A DNA stretch of 64,000 nt from Lutibaculum baratangense AMV1 (GTDB lineage Bacteria > Pseudomonadota > Alphaproteobacteria > Rhizobiales > Tepidamorphaceae), in assembly GCF_000496075.1 (NCBI RefSeq), contig NZ_AWXZ01000019.1:62001-126000 (forward strand), read 5' to 3'. Both the position numbers and the translations under genes were made by a program. Below, piece after piece: positions 8,508 to 17,929 of this stretch. The notes beneath the pieces were generated by a model. The model did no database searches. It saw only the letters and a program-made list of their open reading frames with translations, and was not told the DNA's origin. The stretch's first letter is position 1. The number at the start of each line of letters is the position of its first letter.

Positions 8508-9101
8508 ATGCCCCTGCCGAACCGGGTCAGCCCCACTGGAGACTTTCTGGCCGTGCCGGCGCGTGGGCTACTGATGGGCAATCGTGGCGGACGGCTGCAC
8601 GATCCGGCGACGCGGGAGCTGTCGCGCCGGCGGCACGTCTCGAAGCGCTGGATCGCCTGCGCGCTGGAGTTCGGCGGTCGACACAGGACGGTGTGGGGCG
8701 AGGGCTACACCGAGCTCTTCTTCCTCGACGAGGTGACGGCGCTCGCGGCCGGACACCGGCCGTGCTTCGAGTGCCGGCGGGGCGAGGCCGAGGCCTTCGC
8801 CTCGGCCGCGGCGGCTGGCGCGCGGAAGATGGGTGCCTCGGAGATGGACGACGCGCTCCACCGCCAGCGGCTCGGGCCTCGGCCGGAGGTCGACATGAAG
8901 ACCCTGCCGGAGGGCAGCGTCGGGCTCGTCGGCGGCGTGCCGCACGCGGTGCGAGGCGGCGGCCTCCTGCCGTGGCACCCCGAGGGCTGGGGCCCGCCGG
9001 CAGGACCGGTGTCGGGGCCGGCCCTGCTTGTCACCCCATCGCTCGCGGTCGAGGCGCTGCGGGACGGGTACCGGCCGCTGTGGCATCCTTCGGCGTTCTG
9101 A
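8508..9101 (+). CDS. Conserved hypothetical protein with Ada-like Cys pair
   Basis: A 197-residue protein of a conserved family without known function, starting MPLPNRVSPTGDF. Near residue 80 the stretch FLDEVTALAAGHRPCFECRR resembles half of the zinc-binding motif of the Ada N-terminal domain (RPCxxC), but the second cysteine pair of Ada is not seen. Metal binding is therefore only a suggestion. The C-terminus ends in LRDGYRPLWHPSAF, which looks conserved. It begins 5 bases after the glycolipid-binding gene and is probably the last gene of the lut operon. It could be a nucleic-acid-associated protein, but I cannot assign it. Confidence 0.7.
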   Translation: MPLPNRVSPTGDFLAVPARGLLMGNRGGRLHDPATRELSRRRHVSKRWIACALEFGGRHRTVWGEGYTELFFLDEVTALAAGHRPCFECRRGEAEAFASAAAAGARKMGASEMDDALHRQRLGPRPEVDMKTLPEGSVGLVGGVPHAVRGGGLLPWHPEGWGPPAGPVSGPALLVTPSLAVEALRDGYRPLWHPSAF

Positions 9102-9122
9102 GGACGCCGCCGCTCCGACCCA

Positions 9123-10061
9123 TCACACCCGCGCTTGCGCCGCCCGGTGGATCGCCTGGGCGGTCATCAGGTCGAGATGGGCGCCGCCGCCGTTCTTGAA
9201 GACCGTGATCTCCTCGTCGCTCCGCCGGCCTTCGGCGCCACCGACGAGGTCGAAGAAATCGGCAATGACGTCGTCCTCCCGGATCGCGCCGGAGGCGAGC
9301 GGGATCATCAGTTCGCCGATCTCGTGGACGGTCGTCTCGCGCGCGTCGACGTAGAGGCGGCCCTTCCGCAGCGCCTCGTCGTCGGCTTCGCGCATGTCGG
9401 GCCGGTAGGCGCCGACGAGGTCGAGATGGGTGCCGGGCTTCAGCCACGCGCCTTTCACGATCGGCTCGGTCGCCATGGTCGCGACGCAGACGATGTCGGC
9501 GGCGCCGACCGCCGCCGCGAGATCGCCCGCCACCTCTACCTGCCTCCCGGCGTCGCCGAGCCGCGCCGCGAGCGCCTCCGCGCGGGGCGCCGAGCGGTTC
9601 CAGATGCGGACGTGCCCGATCGACGGGCGGACCGCGAGGTGCGCGCGGATCAGGGGCTCGGCCTGCGCACCGGCGCCGACCATCGTGAGCGCCCGCGCGT
9701 CCTCGCGGGACAACAGGGCGGAGCCGAGCGCGGAATCGCCGGCGGTCTTCCAGCGGGTGATGGCCGCGCCGTCGATGACGGCCGCAACCTCGCCCGTGCG
9801 ACCGTCGAACAGGAGGAACTGGCCCTGCACCGCCGGCAGCGGCGGCGTGCTCTCGGGATTTCGCGGGAAGACGCTGACGGCCTTCAGGCCGATGCCGACG
9901 CCGCCCTGCCAGGCGGCGCGCACGAGAAGCGCCTCCTGCCCCTCGCGCATCAGGAGGTCGTCGATCTGCGGCCGGGCGCCCCGATGCCCCTCCCGCAGGG
10001 CCTCGACCACCGATTTCCAGTCGAGCACCTCGTCGACCGTCTTCGCATCGATCAGCATCAT
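9123..10061 (-). CDS. Ornithine cyclodeaminase / mu-crystallin family protein
   Basis: NAD(P)-dependent enzyme of 312 residues. The Rossmann motif TMVGAGAQAEPLIRAHLAVR lies near residue 125, preceded by AAITRWKTAGDSALGSALL, which is characteristic of the family. Members include ornithine cyclodeaminase, alanine dehydrogenase and ketimine reductases, and the substrate cannot be read from the sequence. The start has two tandem ATGs (10061 and 10058) behind a strong AGGAGGAAG ribosome site. It converges on the lut operon and diverges from the macroglobulin gene, so it appears monocistronic. Confidence 0.87.
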   Translation of the reverse strand: MMLIDAKTVDEVLDWKSVVEALREGHRGARPQIDDLLMREGQEALLVRAAWQGGVGIGLKAVSVFPRNPESTPPLPAVQGQFLLFDGRTGEVAAVIDGAAITRWKTAGDSALGSALLSREDARALTMVGAGAQAEPLIRAHLAVRPSIGHVRIWNRSAPRAEALAARLGDAGRQVEVAGDLAAAVGAADIVCVATMATEPIVKGAWLKPGTHLDLVGAYRPDMREADDEALRKGRLYVDARETTVHEIGELMIPLASGAIREDDVIADFFDLVGGAEGRRSDEEITVFKNGGGAHLDLMTAQAIHRAAQARV

Positions 10062-10175
10062 CAGAATTATCTTCCTCCTGCCTCGTCCACCACGTTTACC
10101 CGCTCAAGCTTTGCCCTCACAATCGCCCCGGTCGCCGAGGGGGCCGGAGCGGCCGCGGCGGGAGAGGACGAAACG

Positions 10176-13100
10176 ATGTCGTTGATGCGTGTGGCGGGCC
10201 TTCTGGGCGCGGCTCTGGCGTTCGCCGCGCCGGCACTGGCGCAAGGCACGGCCGGAGGCGCGGCGCAGGTCGAGCGCCGGATCGTGACGGTCGAGAACGG
10301 CGACTATTTCGGCTTCGACATCGGCACGCTGAGGGACGTGGAGCTCGCCGACTGCGAGCAGGCCTGCCTCGCCGACCAGACCTGCGGGGCCTTCACCTAC
10401 AACACGCGCGCGAAGTGGTGCTTCCTGAAGAGCGAAGCGGGCGAGCTGCAGAGCTTCGCTGGCGCCGTCGCCGGCCGGGTGGTCGAGGAGCAGGCGGCGG
10501 CGGAGCTGCCGAAGCCCGAGCTCGGCTTCCTCGAGGACTGGATCGCCCAGGAGGCGCGGCGCGCAGCGGCCGAGATCGAGGCGACGCCGATGGTGCCGGG
10601 GACGGTGGCGGCCCTGCGCGGGGACGCCTCCGACCGGATGGCCGCCGGCAATCCGCAGGCCGCCGCCGCGGCCTACGCCCAGGCGATCGCCAAGGCGCCG
10701 CGGGACGCGGGCCTCTGGCTCGACTACGCCGTCGCCGCCCGGACGGTCCAGTCGAACGACTACGGGACGCAGATCGCGTTCCAGAACGGCGCGCTCGGCG
10801 CGGCGGTGAAGACCATCGAGACGGCCGGCGACATGGCGACCCGCGCGCGGGGATATGCCGTGCTCGCCCGGGCGCTCGAGAGCCGGTCGAACTTCCGCCC
10901 CGCGCTCGAGGCGTACAAAGAGAGCCTGGCTGCGAACGAGGACGCCGACGTGCGGCAGGCCTATCTCGAGCTCGACCAGCAGCACGGCTTCCGCATCGTC
11001 GACTACACGATCAACTCCGACGCCGCCGATCCGCGGGTCTGCGTGCAGTTCTCCGAGGAGCTGCGGAAGGGCCGCACGAACTTCCAGCCCTACGTGACGC
11101 TCGACGGCCAGCCGGCGCAGGGCCTCGACGCGAGCGGGCAGGAGCTCTGCGTGACGGGCGTCGAGCATGGCGAGCGGTACAGGCTGACGATCCGCGCGGG
11201 GCTGCCCGCGGAGATCGGCGAGACGCTGAAGCAGGCTTCCGACCTCGACGTCTATATCCGCGACCGCTCGCCGGCCGTGCGCTTCTCCGCCTCCGACTTC
11301 GTGCTGCCGCGCGTCGGCTCGAAGGGGATCCCCGTCACCTCCGTCAACACCGAGGAGGTGAGGCTGTCGCTCTACCGGGTGCCGGCGCGCAGCCTGTCGC
11401 AGGTCTTCGGCCAGGGCAGCTTCCTGAACCCGCTCGCGGGCTACAGCGCCGAGACGGTCGCCGACCAGACGGGCGAGAAGCTGTGGGACGGACGGCTCGA
11501 CGTGCGCCGCGAGCTGAACCGGGAGGTCGTCACCGCGATCCCGCTCGACGAGGCGCTGCCGGAGCGCGAGCCGGGCGTCTACGTGCTCACCGCGACCGCC
11601 GTGGGCGCCGCCGAGGACGAGTGGTCGGACCGGGCGACGCAGTGGTTCGTGGTGACCGACACGGGCCTCGCGACGCTGACGGGCACCGAGGGGCTGACCG
11701 TCTTCGCCCGCTCGCTCGACACGGCCGAGCCGCTGGCCGGCGTCGAGTTGACGCTGATCGCCCGGAACAACGAGGTGCTCGGGAGCGCGACGACGGACGA
11801 GACGGGCCGGGCGCGCTTCGACCGCGGCCTCGTGGCCGGCCGGGGCGGCATGGCGCCGGGCCATCTGACGGCGCGCGGCGAGGCCGGCGACTTCGTGTTC
11901 CTCGACCTGACGCGCTCGGGCTTCGACCTGAGTGACCGCGGCGTCGACGGCCGCGCGGCGCCGGGCACGCTCGACGCCTTCCTCTACACCGACCGCGGCG
12001 TATACCGCCCGGGCGAGACGGTGCATCTCGGCGCGCTGTTGCGCGACGACCAGGCGCAGGCCGTCCCCGATCTGCCGCTGACCCTCGTGCTCAGCCGTCC
12101 CGACGGGATGGAGAACCGGCGCGTCACGAGCCGCGAGGGCGAGGCGGGCGGCCGGGTCGTCGACCTGCCCCTCGTCGCCTCGGCGATGCGCGGCGCGTGG
12201 CGGGTGACGGCGCACGCCGAGCCCGACGGCCCGGCGATCGCCGAGATCGGCTTCCTCGTCGAGGACTTCGTGCCCGACCGGCTCGAGTTCGAGCTGTCGA
12301 GCCGGGCGACGATGGCGGCTCCGGGCGAGACCGTGCCGCTTCACGTCGAGGGCCAGTTCCTCTACGGCGCGCCGGCGGCCGACCTGCCGCTCCAGGGCGA
12401 CGTGATCGTCTCGCCGGTGCGCGGGATGCCCTCGCAGCCGGGCTTCGTCTTCGGGCTCGCCGAGGAGGAGGCGCAGCCGGTGCGCGAGACGCTGTCCGAC
12501 CTGCCGCGCACGGACGAGGACGGCACGGCCGGGTTCGAGGTCGCGCTGCCCGACCTGCCGGCCGCGACGCGCCCCCTCGAGGCGCGGTTCGTGATCCGCA
12601 TGCGCGAGGGCGGCGGCCGCGGCGTCGAGCGCACGCTGACCCTGCCGGTCGCGCCGCGCGGCACGCTGATCGGCGTCCGCCCGCAATTCTCCGGCGACGC
12701 GGTCGGCGCGGGCGCGACGGCGCGCTTCGACGCGATCGCCATCGGCACGGGCGGCGACCGCACGGCGCTCCCGGGGGCCGAATGGCAGCTCCTGAAGGTC
12801 GAGCGCAGCTTCCAGCACTACCGCGCGAACGGCCAGTGGCTCGTCGAGCCCGTGACCTATACCGAGCGCGTCGCCGGCGGCACGACCGACATCACGGCCG
12901 AGGGACGGCCGGCCCCGATCGAGGCGCCCGTCGAGAGCGGGCGCTACCGGCTCGAGGTCAGGACGGCCGATCCGGCGGGGCCGATCACGTCGCTCGACTT
13001 CACGGCGGGCTGGTACCAGGCATCGCCCGACGACGAGAGCCCGGATTCGCTCGACGTCTCGCTCGACCGCGCGACCTACGGCCAGGGCGACGAGGCCCGG

Positions 13101-15704
13101 GTGACGATCGAGGCGCCCTTCGACGGCCGGGCGGTGGTGAGCGTGATCGCCGACCGGGTGATCGAGACGCGCGAGGTGGCCGTCAGCGGCGGCCGCGCGG
13201 AGATCTCGCTTCCCGTGACGGAGGCCTGGGCGCCGGGCGCCTACGTGACGGCGATGCTGTTCCGCCCGATGAGCACGGCCGACGAGCAGGCGGCCCGCAT
13301 GCCGGCGCGCGCCATCGGCCTCTCCTGGGTTTCGCTCGACATGTCGGCCCGCACGCTCGGCGTGACGCTCGACGCGCCGGACATGGCGCACCCGCGCGGC
13401 GCGCTCGAGATCGGCGTGACGATCGACGGGATCGACGCCGGGGAGGAGGCGTATCTCACGCTCGCCGCCGTCGATGTCGGCATCCTGAACCTGACGGCGT
13501 TCGAGCCGCCGGCGCCGGTGGACCACTATTACGGCCAGCGCGCGCTCGGCACCGAGATCCGCGACCTCTACGGCTCGCTCATCGACGGCCTCGTCGGCGA
13601 GAGCGGCCGGCTGCGGGTCGGCGGCGGCGAGCCGGGCGGTGGCCTGCTCGCGAGCCCGCCGGCGCAGGATCCGGTCGCGCTCTTCTCGGGCCTCGTCACC
13701 GTCGGCGAGGATGGTCGGGCGACCGTGACCTTCGACGTGCCGCAGTTCAACGGCACGCTGCGGCTGATGGCGGTCGCCTGGACGGCGGACAGCGTCGGCG
13801 AAGCGGCCGCGGACGTCGTCGTGCGCGATCCGGTCGTCGTGACGGCCACGGCGCCGCGCGTGCTCGCGCCGGGCGACGCTTCGCGCCTCTATCTCGAGAT
13901 CGACAACCGCGACGGGCCGGCCGGCCCCTATCTCCTCGACGTGTCGACGAGCGAGGAGCTTTCCGCGCGGCCGCTCGGCTCCGGCGGGCAGATCGAGCTC
14001 GCCGAGGGGCAGCGCACGGCGACGAGCGTCGAGATCGCCGGCGTCTCGAGCGGCGTCGGCGAGATCTCGGTGCGTCTGACCAACCCGGAGGGCCTCCAGA
14101 TCGAGCAGACGCTGCGGCTGCCCGTGCGGCCGGCGACGGGCCGCGTCTCGGAGCGCAGCCTGGTGGAGCTGCAACCGGTCGAGACGTTCCGCCTCGACGG
14201 AACGCTGCTGGCGGGCCTCGACCCGGGCACGGCGAGCCTGAGCCTCTCGGCGACCGGCGCCGGCAGCCTCGACGTCGCGGGCCTGATGCGCGACCTGCAG
14301 ACCTTCCCCTATGGCTGCTCGGAGCAGATCGCGAGCCAGATGTTCCCGGCGCTCTATCTGGGTTCCCTGGCCGAGCGGCTGGGCGTCGGGTACCGCGAGA
14401 CGGCGCCCGGCATGTCGATGAGCCGCGACGAGGCGATCCGCACGGCGATCGCCGGCCTCGTCTCGAACCAGTCCTCGACCGGCGGCTTCGGCCTGTGGGG
14501 ACCGTCGAGCGGCGACCTGTGGCTAGATTCCTATGTCAGTGAGTTCCTGACGCGGGCCCGCGAGGAGGGCTTCGCCGTGCCGGATCTCGCGCTCTCCCAG
14601 GCGCTCGACAACCTGTCGAACACGCTCGCCTACGTGAACGACGCCTCCGACGGTGGCGCGGCGACGGCCTACGCGCTCTACGTGCTCGCGCTGAACCAGC
14701 GGGCGGCGATCTCCGACCTGCGCTACTTCGTCGACGCGCAGCTCGAGAATTTCGAGACGCCGCTCGCGAAGGCGCAGCTCGGCGCCGCGCTCTCCCTCTA
14801 CGGCGAGAGCGAGCGGGCCGGCCGCGCGTTCGGCGCGGCCTATGACGACCTCGCCGCGCAGGCCTCCGCGCCGGCGCCGGAGGGGATATCGCGCAACGAT
14901 TACGGCTCCCCCTTGCGGGACGCGGCGGGGCTTCTGACGCTGGCGGCGGCGAGCCCTGGCATGTCGGGCGAGATCGGCCGCGCGAGCCGCCTCCTCGAGG
15001 AGGAGCGGGCGCGCCGCGACCGGCTGTCGACGCAGGAGCAGGCTTGGCTGCTCCGCGCGGCGGATGCGCTGATCGAGGGCGCCGGAGCCGGCATCAGGCT
15101 CGAAATCGGCGGCGAGACGATGGAGGGCGTCGTCGCCCGCAGCTATGCGCCGGCGGATCTCCAGGCCTCCCCGGTCGCCGTTCGCAACCTGTCGGATCGC
15201 CCGGTCACCCTCGCGATGACGGCGTCGGGCGTTCCCGCCTCGCCGCCCGACGCCGCGAGCGAGGGCTTCTCGATCGAGCGCACGACCTACGCCTTCGACG
15301 GAACCGAGACGGATGCCGGCACGGTGGCGCAGAACGAGCGCTTCGTCGTCGTGATCCGGGTGACGAAGAACGCGGAGTGGCCGGCGCATGTCCTCGTGGA
15401 GGACCGGCTGCCGGGCGGCTTAGAGATCGACAATCCGAGCCTCGTCTCCGGCGCCGACCTCGCCTCGTTCTCGTGGCTGCCGGAGACCTCGCCCGTGCAC
15501 ACGGAGTTCCGCGACGACCGCTTCGTCGCAGCCTTCGACACCGGTGCCGAGCGCGGCGAGAGCTTCACCGTCGCCTATATGGTCCGCGCCGTGGCGCCCG
15601 GCCGCTACGCCAGGCCCGGCGCCCATGTGGAGGACATGTACCGGCCCTACCTCTTCGGCCGGACCCAGCCCTCGACGGTCGAGGTGCTGGCGCCGGCGCC
15701 GTGA
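10176..15704 (+). CDS. Alpha-2-macroglobulin family protein with N-terminal PAN domain
   Basis: Large envelope protein of 1842 residues, a bacterial relative of the host protease trap and probably a periplasmic defence against invading peptidases. A signal peptide ends at about residue 22 (AAPALAQ). A PAN/Apple-like domain follows (about 35-100, cysteines in ELADCEQACLADQTCGAFTYNTRAKWCF). Next come a TPR-like helical region (about 145-265), repeated macroglobulin beta domains, and the thioester Cys1381-Ser-Glu-Gln1384 in a helical thioester domain. The intact thioester makes it the trapping-competent type. No lipobox is visible. pbpC starts 4 bases after its stop, the classic yfhM-pbpC pairing. 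Confidence 0.92.
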   Translation: MSLMRVAGLLGAALAFAAPALAQGTAGGAAQVERRIVTVENGDYFGFDIGTLRDVELADCEQACLADQTCGAFTYNTRAKWCFLKSEAGELQSFAGAVAGRVVEEQAAAELPKPELGFLEDWIAQEARRAAAEIEATPMVPGTVAALRGDASDRMAAGNPQAAAAAYAQAIAKAPRDAGLWLDYAVAARTVQSNDYGTQIAFQNGALGAAVKTIETAGDMATRARGYAVLARALESRSNFRPALEAYKESLAANEDADVRQAYLELDQQHGFRIVDYTINSDAADPRVCVQFSEELRKGRTNFQPYVTLDGQPAQGLDASGQELCVTGVEHGERYRLTIRAGLPAEIGETLKQASDLDVYIRDRSPAVRFSASDFVLPRVGSKGIPVTSVNTEEVRLSLYRVPARSLSQVFGQGSFLNPLAGYSAETVADQTGEKLWDGRLDVRRELNREVVTAIPLDEALPEREPGVYVLTATAVGAAEDEWSDRATQWFVVTDTGLATLTGTEGLTVFARSLDTAEPLAGVELTLIARNNEVLGSATTDETGRARFDRGLVAGRGGMAPGHLTARGEAGDFVFLDLTRSGFDLSDRGVDGRAAPGTLDAFLYTDRGVYRPGETVHLGALLRDDQAQAVPDLPLTLVLSRPDGMENRRVTSREGEAGGRVVDLPLVASAMRGAWRVTAHAEPDGPAIAEIGFLVEDFVPDRLEFELSSRATMAAPGETVPLHVEGQFLYGAPAADLPLQGDVIVSPVRGMPSQPGFVFGLAEEEAQPVRETLSDLPRTDEDGTAGFEVALPDLPAATRPLEARFVIRMREGGGRGVERTLTLPVAPRGTLIGVRPQFSGDAVGAGATARFDAIAIGTGGDRTALPGAEWQLLKVERSFQHYRANGQWLVEPVTYTERVAGGTTDITAEGRPAPIEAPVESGRYRLEVRTADPAGPITSLDFTAGWYQASPDDESPDSLDVSLDRATYGQGDEARVTIEAPFDGRAVVSVIADRVIETREVAVSGGRAEISLPVTEAWAPGAYVTAMLFRPMSTADEQAARMPARAIGLSWVSLDMSARTLGVTLDAPDMAHPRGALEIGVTIDGIDAGEEAYLTLAAVDVGILNLTAFEPPAPVDHYYGQRALGTEIRDLYGSLIDGLVGESGRLRVGGGEPGGGLLASPPAQDPVALFSGLVTVGEDGRATVTFDVPQFNGTLRLMAVAWTADSVGEAAADVVVRDPVVVTATAPRVLAPGDASRLYLEIDNRDGPAGPYLLDVSTSEELSARPLGSGGQIELAEGQRTATSVEIAGVSSGVGEISVRLTNPEGLQIEQTLRLPVRPATGRVSERSLVELQPVETFRLDGTLLAGLDPGTASLSLSATGAGSLDVAGLMRDLQTFPYGCSEQIASQMFPALYLGSLAERLGVGYRETAPGMSMSRDEAIRTAIAGLVSNQSSTGGFGLWGPSSGDLWLDSYVSEFLTRAREEGFAVPDLALSQALDNLSNTLAYVNDASDGGAATAYALYVLALNQRAAISDLRYFVDAQLENFETPLAKAQLGAALSLYGESERAGRAFGAAYDDLAAQASAPAPEGISRNDYGSPLRDAAGLLTLAAASPGMSGEIGRASRLLEEERARRDRLSTQEQAWLLRAADALIEGAGAGIRLEIGGETMEGVVARSYAPADLQASPVAVRNLSDRPVTLAMTASGVPASPPDAASEGFSIERTTYAFDGTETDAGTVAQNERFVVVIRVTKNAEWPAHVLVEDRLPGGLEIDNPSLVSGADLASFSWLPETSPVHTEFRDDRFVAAFDTGAERGESFTVAYMVRAVAPGRYARPGAHVEDMYRPYLFGRTQPSTVEVLAPAP

Positions 15705-15708
15705 GGCG

Positions 15709-17787
15709 ATGGCGCTCCTCCGCCCGATAGCGGGTGCCGCGCTCGCCGTCTGCCTCGTGGCGGCGGCCGCGGTGCCGCTCAACCTGCTGGCGCCGGGGCC
15801 GGAGGACGCGGGCCCGAGCCCGCTCGCCGGCATCGAGACCTCGCGCGTCGTCGTCGACCGCAGGGGCGACCTCCTGAAGCCCTTCCCGATCTCGCAAGGC
15901 CGCTGGCGCCTGCCGGTGTCGCTCGACGCCATCGATCCGCGCTTCACCGACCTGCTCGTCGCCTACGAGGACGGGCGCTTCTTCTCGCATCCGGGGGTCG
16001 ATCCGGTGGCGCTCGGCCGCGCGGCGATGCAGCTCGCGGCGACGGGCGGCGTCGTCTCCGGCGGCTCGACGATCACGATGCAGCTGGCGCGGCTCCTGAC
16101 GCCCGGCCGGCCGCGCAGCTTCGCGACGAAGTTCACGCAGATGAAGGAGGCGATCGCGCTCGAGCGCCGCCTGACGAAGCGTGAGATCCTGACGGCCTAT
16201 CTGACGCTCGCCCCCTATGGCGGCAATCTGGAGGGTCTGGAGGCGGCCTCGCTCGTCTGGTTCGGCCACTCCGCGCGCAAGCTCTCGGTGGCGGAGGCCG
16301 CCCTCCTGATCGCGCTGCCGCAGGCGCCGGAGGCACGCCGCCCCGACCGCGACCCCGCCGCCGCGCGGGCCGCACGCGACCGGGTGCTCGTCCGGCTCGA
16401 ACGCGCCGGCGCGATCGACGGGGCGGAGCTGTCGCGCGCGCTCCTCGCCCCCGTCCCCTCGGCACGGCGGGAGCTGCCGAATTTCAGCCCGCACCTCGCC
16501 CTGATCGCCGCCGGCGGCCGGCCGGACGACGCCGTGGTCGGGCTGACGCTCGACCGCGACCTGCAGGGCCGGATCGAGGAGCTCGTCGCCGGCCGGCGGG
16601 CGCTGATGCCGCCGTCGCAGTCGCTGGCGATCCTCGTCGCCGACCACGTGACGGGCGAGGTGCTGGCGGAGGTGGGATCGGCCGGCTTTTCGGCCGAGAC
16701 GCGCTCGGGCCAAGTCGACATGGTGCGCGCGGTGCGCTCGCCCGGATCGGCGCTGAAGCCCTTCATCTACGGCCTCGCCTTCGAGGCGGGCATCGTCCAC
16801 CCGGAGACGCTCATCGAGGACCGGCCGGTCGATTTCGCGGGCTACCGCCCGACGAATTTCGAGCTCGACTTCCAGGGCACGGTGACGGTGCGGGAGGCGT
16901 TGCAGCAGTCGCTGAACATTCCGGCGGTGCGGTTGCTAGACGCGATCGGCCCGGCGCGGCTCGTCTCGCGCCTCGGGCGGGCCGGCGTGACGCCGCGCCT
17001 GCCGGGGGACGCCAAGCCGGGCCTGCCGATCGCGCTCGGCGGTGTCGGCCTGACGCTCGACGAGCTGGTGACGGGCTTTGCGGGCCTCGCCGAAGGCGGG
17101 CGGCGGGTCCCCCTGCGCCGCTTCGCCGACCAGCCGCGCGAGGAGGAGGAGGAGGCCGAGTTCATGGACCGGAAGGCCGCCTGGCTCGTCGCGGACGCGC
17201 TGTCAGGGACGCCGCCCCCTGCCGGCCATGCAAGGCAGAGGATCGCCTTCAAGACCGGCACCTCCTACGGCTATCGCGACGCCTGGTCCGTCGGCTTCGA
17301 CGGCCGCCACGTCGTCGGCGTCTGGATCGGCCGGCCGGACGGCGCGCCCGTGCCGGGGATGAGCGGCAGGCGCACCGCAGCGCCGCTCCTCTTCGGCGTC
17401 TTCGCGAGGCTGCCGGGCCCGCGCCAGCCGCTCGCCGCTCCGCCGCGCGGCACGCTCCTCGCCGACGACGGCGCCCTGCCGCCCGCGCTGCGGCGTTATG
17501 CCGGAGACGGCGGGCCGCAGAGGATCGCCGAGCCGCCGCCCGTCATCCTGTTTCCGCCCGAGGCGGCCCGCGTGGCCGCGCCGCGCGACCGGGCCGGCGA
17601 GCTGCGCCCCCTCGTCGCGAAGCTCGACGGGGGCCGGCCGCCCTTCCGCTGGTTCGCGAACGGCACGCCGCTCGCCGTCGACCGCCGCCGCGAGCAGAGC
17701 TTCCGGCCCGACGGCCTCGGCTTCTCGACGCTGACGGCGGTCGACGCGGAAGGCCGGCAGGCGAGCGTCACGTTTTTCGTCGAATAG
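15709..17787 (+). CDS. pbpC: Penicillin-binding protein 1C
   Basis: Bifunctional peptidoglycan synthase of 692 residues anchored by an N-terminal helix (about 5-25). The GT51 transglycosylase domain has catalytic Glu87 in YEDGRFF and the GGSTITMQLARLL motif. The transpeptidase domain has Ser347-Ala-Leu-Lys350, an SLN motif in LQQSLNIPAV and Lys515-Thr-Gly. The C-terminal beta domain (from about 600, PPFRWFANGTPL) is the BiPBP_C-type extension of PBP1C. Its start is 4 bases beyond the macroglobulin stop. The coupling fits a model in which PBP1C repairs wall at sites where the macroglobulin traps a protease. Confidence 0.95.
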   Translation: MALLRPIAGAALAVCLVAAAAVPLNLLAPGPEDAGPSPLAGIETSRVVVDRRGDLLKPFPISQGRWRLPVSLDAIDPRFTDLLVAYEDGRFFSHPGVDPVALGRAAMQLAATGGVVSGGSTITMQLARLLTPGRPRSFATKFTQMKEAIALERRLTKREILTAYLTLAPYGGNLEGLEAASLVWFGHSARKLSVAEAALLIALPQAPEARRPDRDPAAARAARDRVLVRLERAGAIDGAELSRALLAPVPSARRELPNFSPHLALIAAGGRPDDAVVGLTLDRDLQGRIEELVAGRRALMPPSQSLAILVADHVTGEVLAEVGSAGFSAETRSGQVDMVRAVRSPGSALKPFIYGLAFEAGIVHPETLIEDRPVDFAGYRPTNFELDFQGTVTVREALQQSLNIPAVRLLDAIGPARLVSRLGRAGVTPRLPGDAKPGLPIALGGVGLTLDELVTGFAGLAEGGRRVPLRRFADQPREEEEEAEFMDRKAAWLVADALSGTPPPAGHARQRIAFKTGTSYGYRDAWSVGFDGRHVVGVWIGRPDGAPVPGMSGRRTAAPLLFGVFARLPGPRQPLAAPPRGTLLADDGALPPALRRYAGDGGPQRIAEPPPVILFPPEAARVAAPRDRAGELRPLVAKLDGGRPPFRWFANGTPLAVDRRREQSFRPDGLGFSTLTAVDAEGRQASVTFFVE

Positions 17788-17929
17788 CCGGCATTTCCGG
17801 AAGATTGCGACCATCGAATAGGGAGTTGTGCGGATTCTCCCACCCGACCGGATGGGTTAGCTCAAGATGCCGTTGCGCTCGAGCCCCGTGGGCCCGACGC
17901 GCGAGCGGAGCCCGAGAGGCAGTCAACCC

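Noticed and set aside
9135-10175. Long N-terminal extension of the macroglobulin frame
   Set aside because: It would run antisense through the ornithine cyclodeaminase-like gene. The signal peptide at 10176 marks the real start.
10104-14174. Open frame of about 1350 codons on the minus strand opposite the macroglobulin gene
   Set aside because: It is rich in Arg, Ala, Gly and His with no domain or motif, as expected for an antisense frame in very GC-rich coding DNA. The + strand frame has a signal peptide and the CSEQ thioester.
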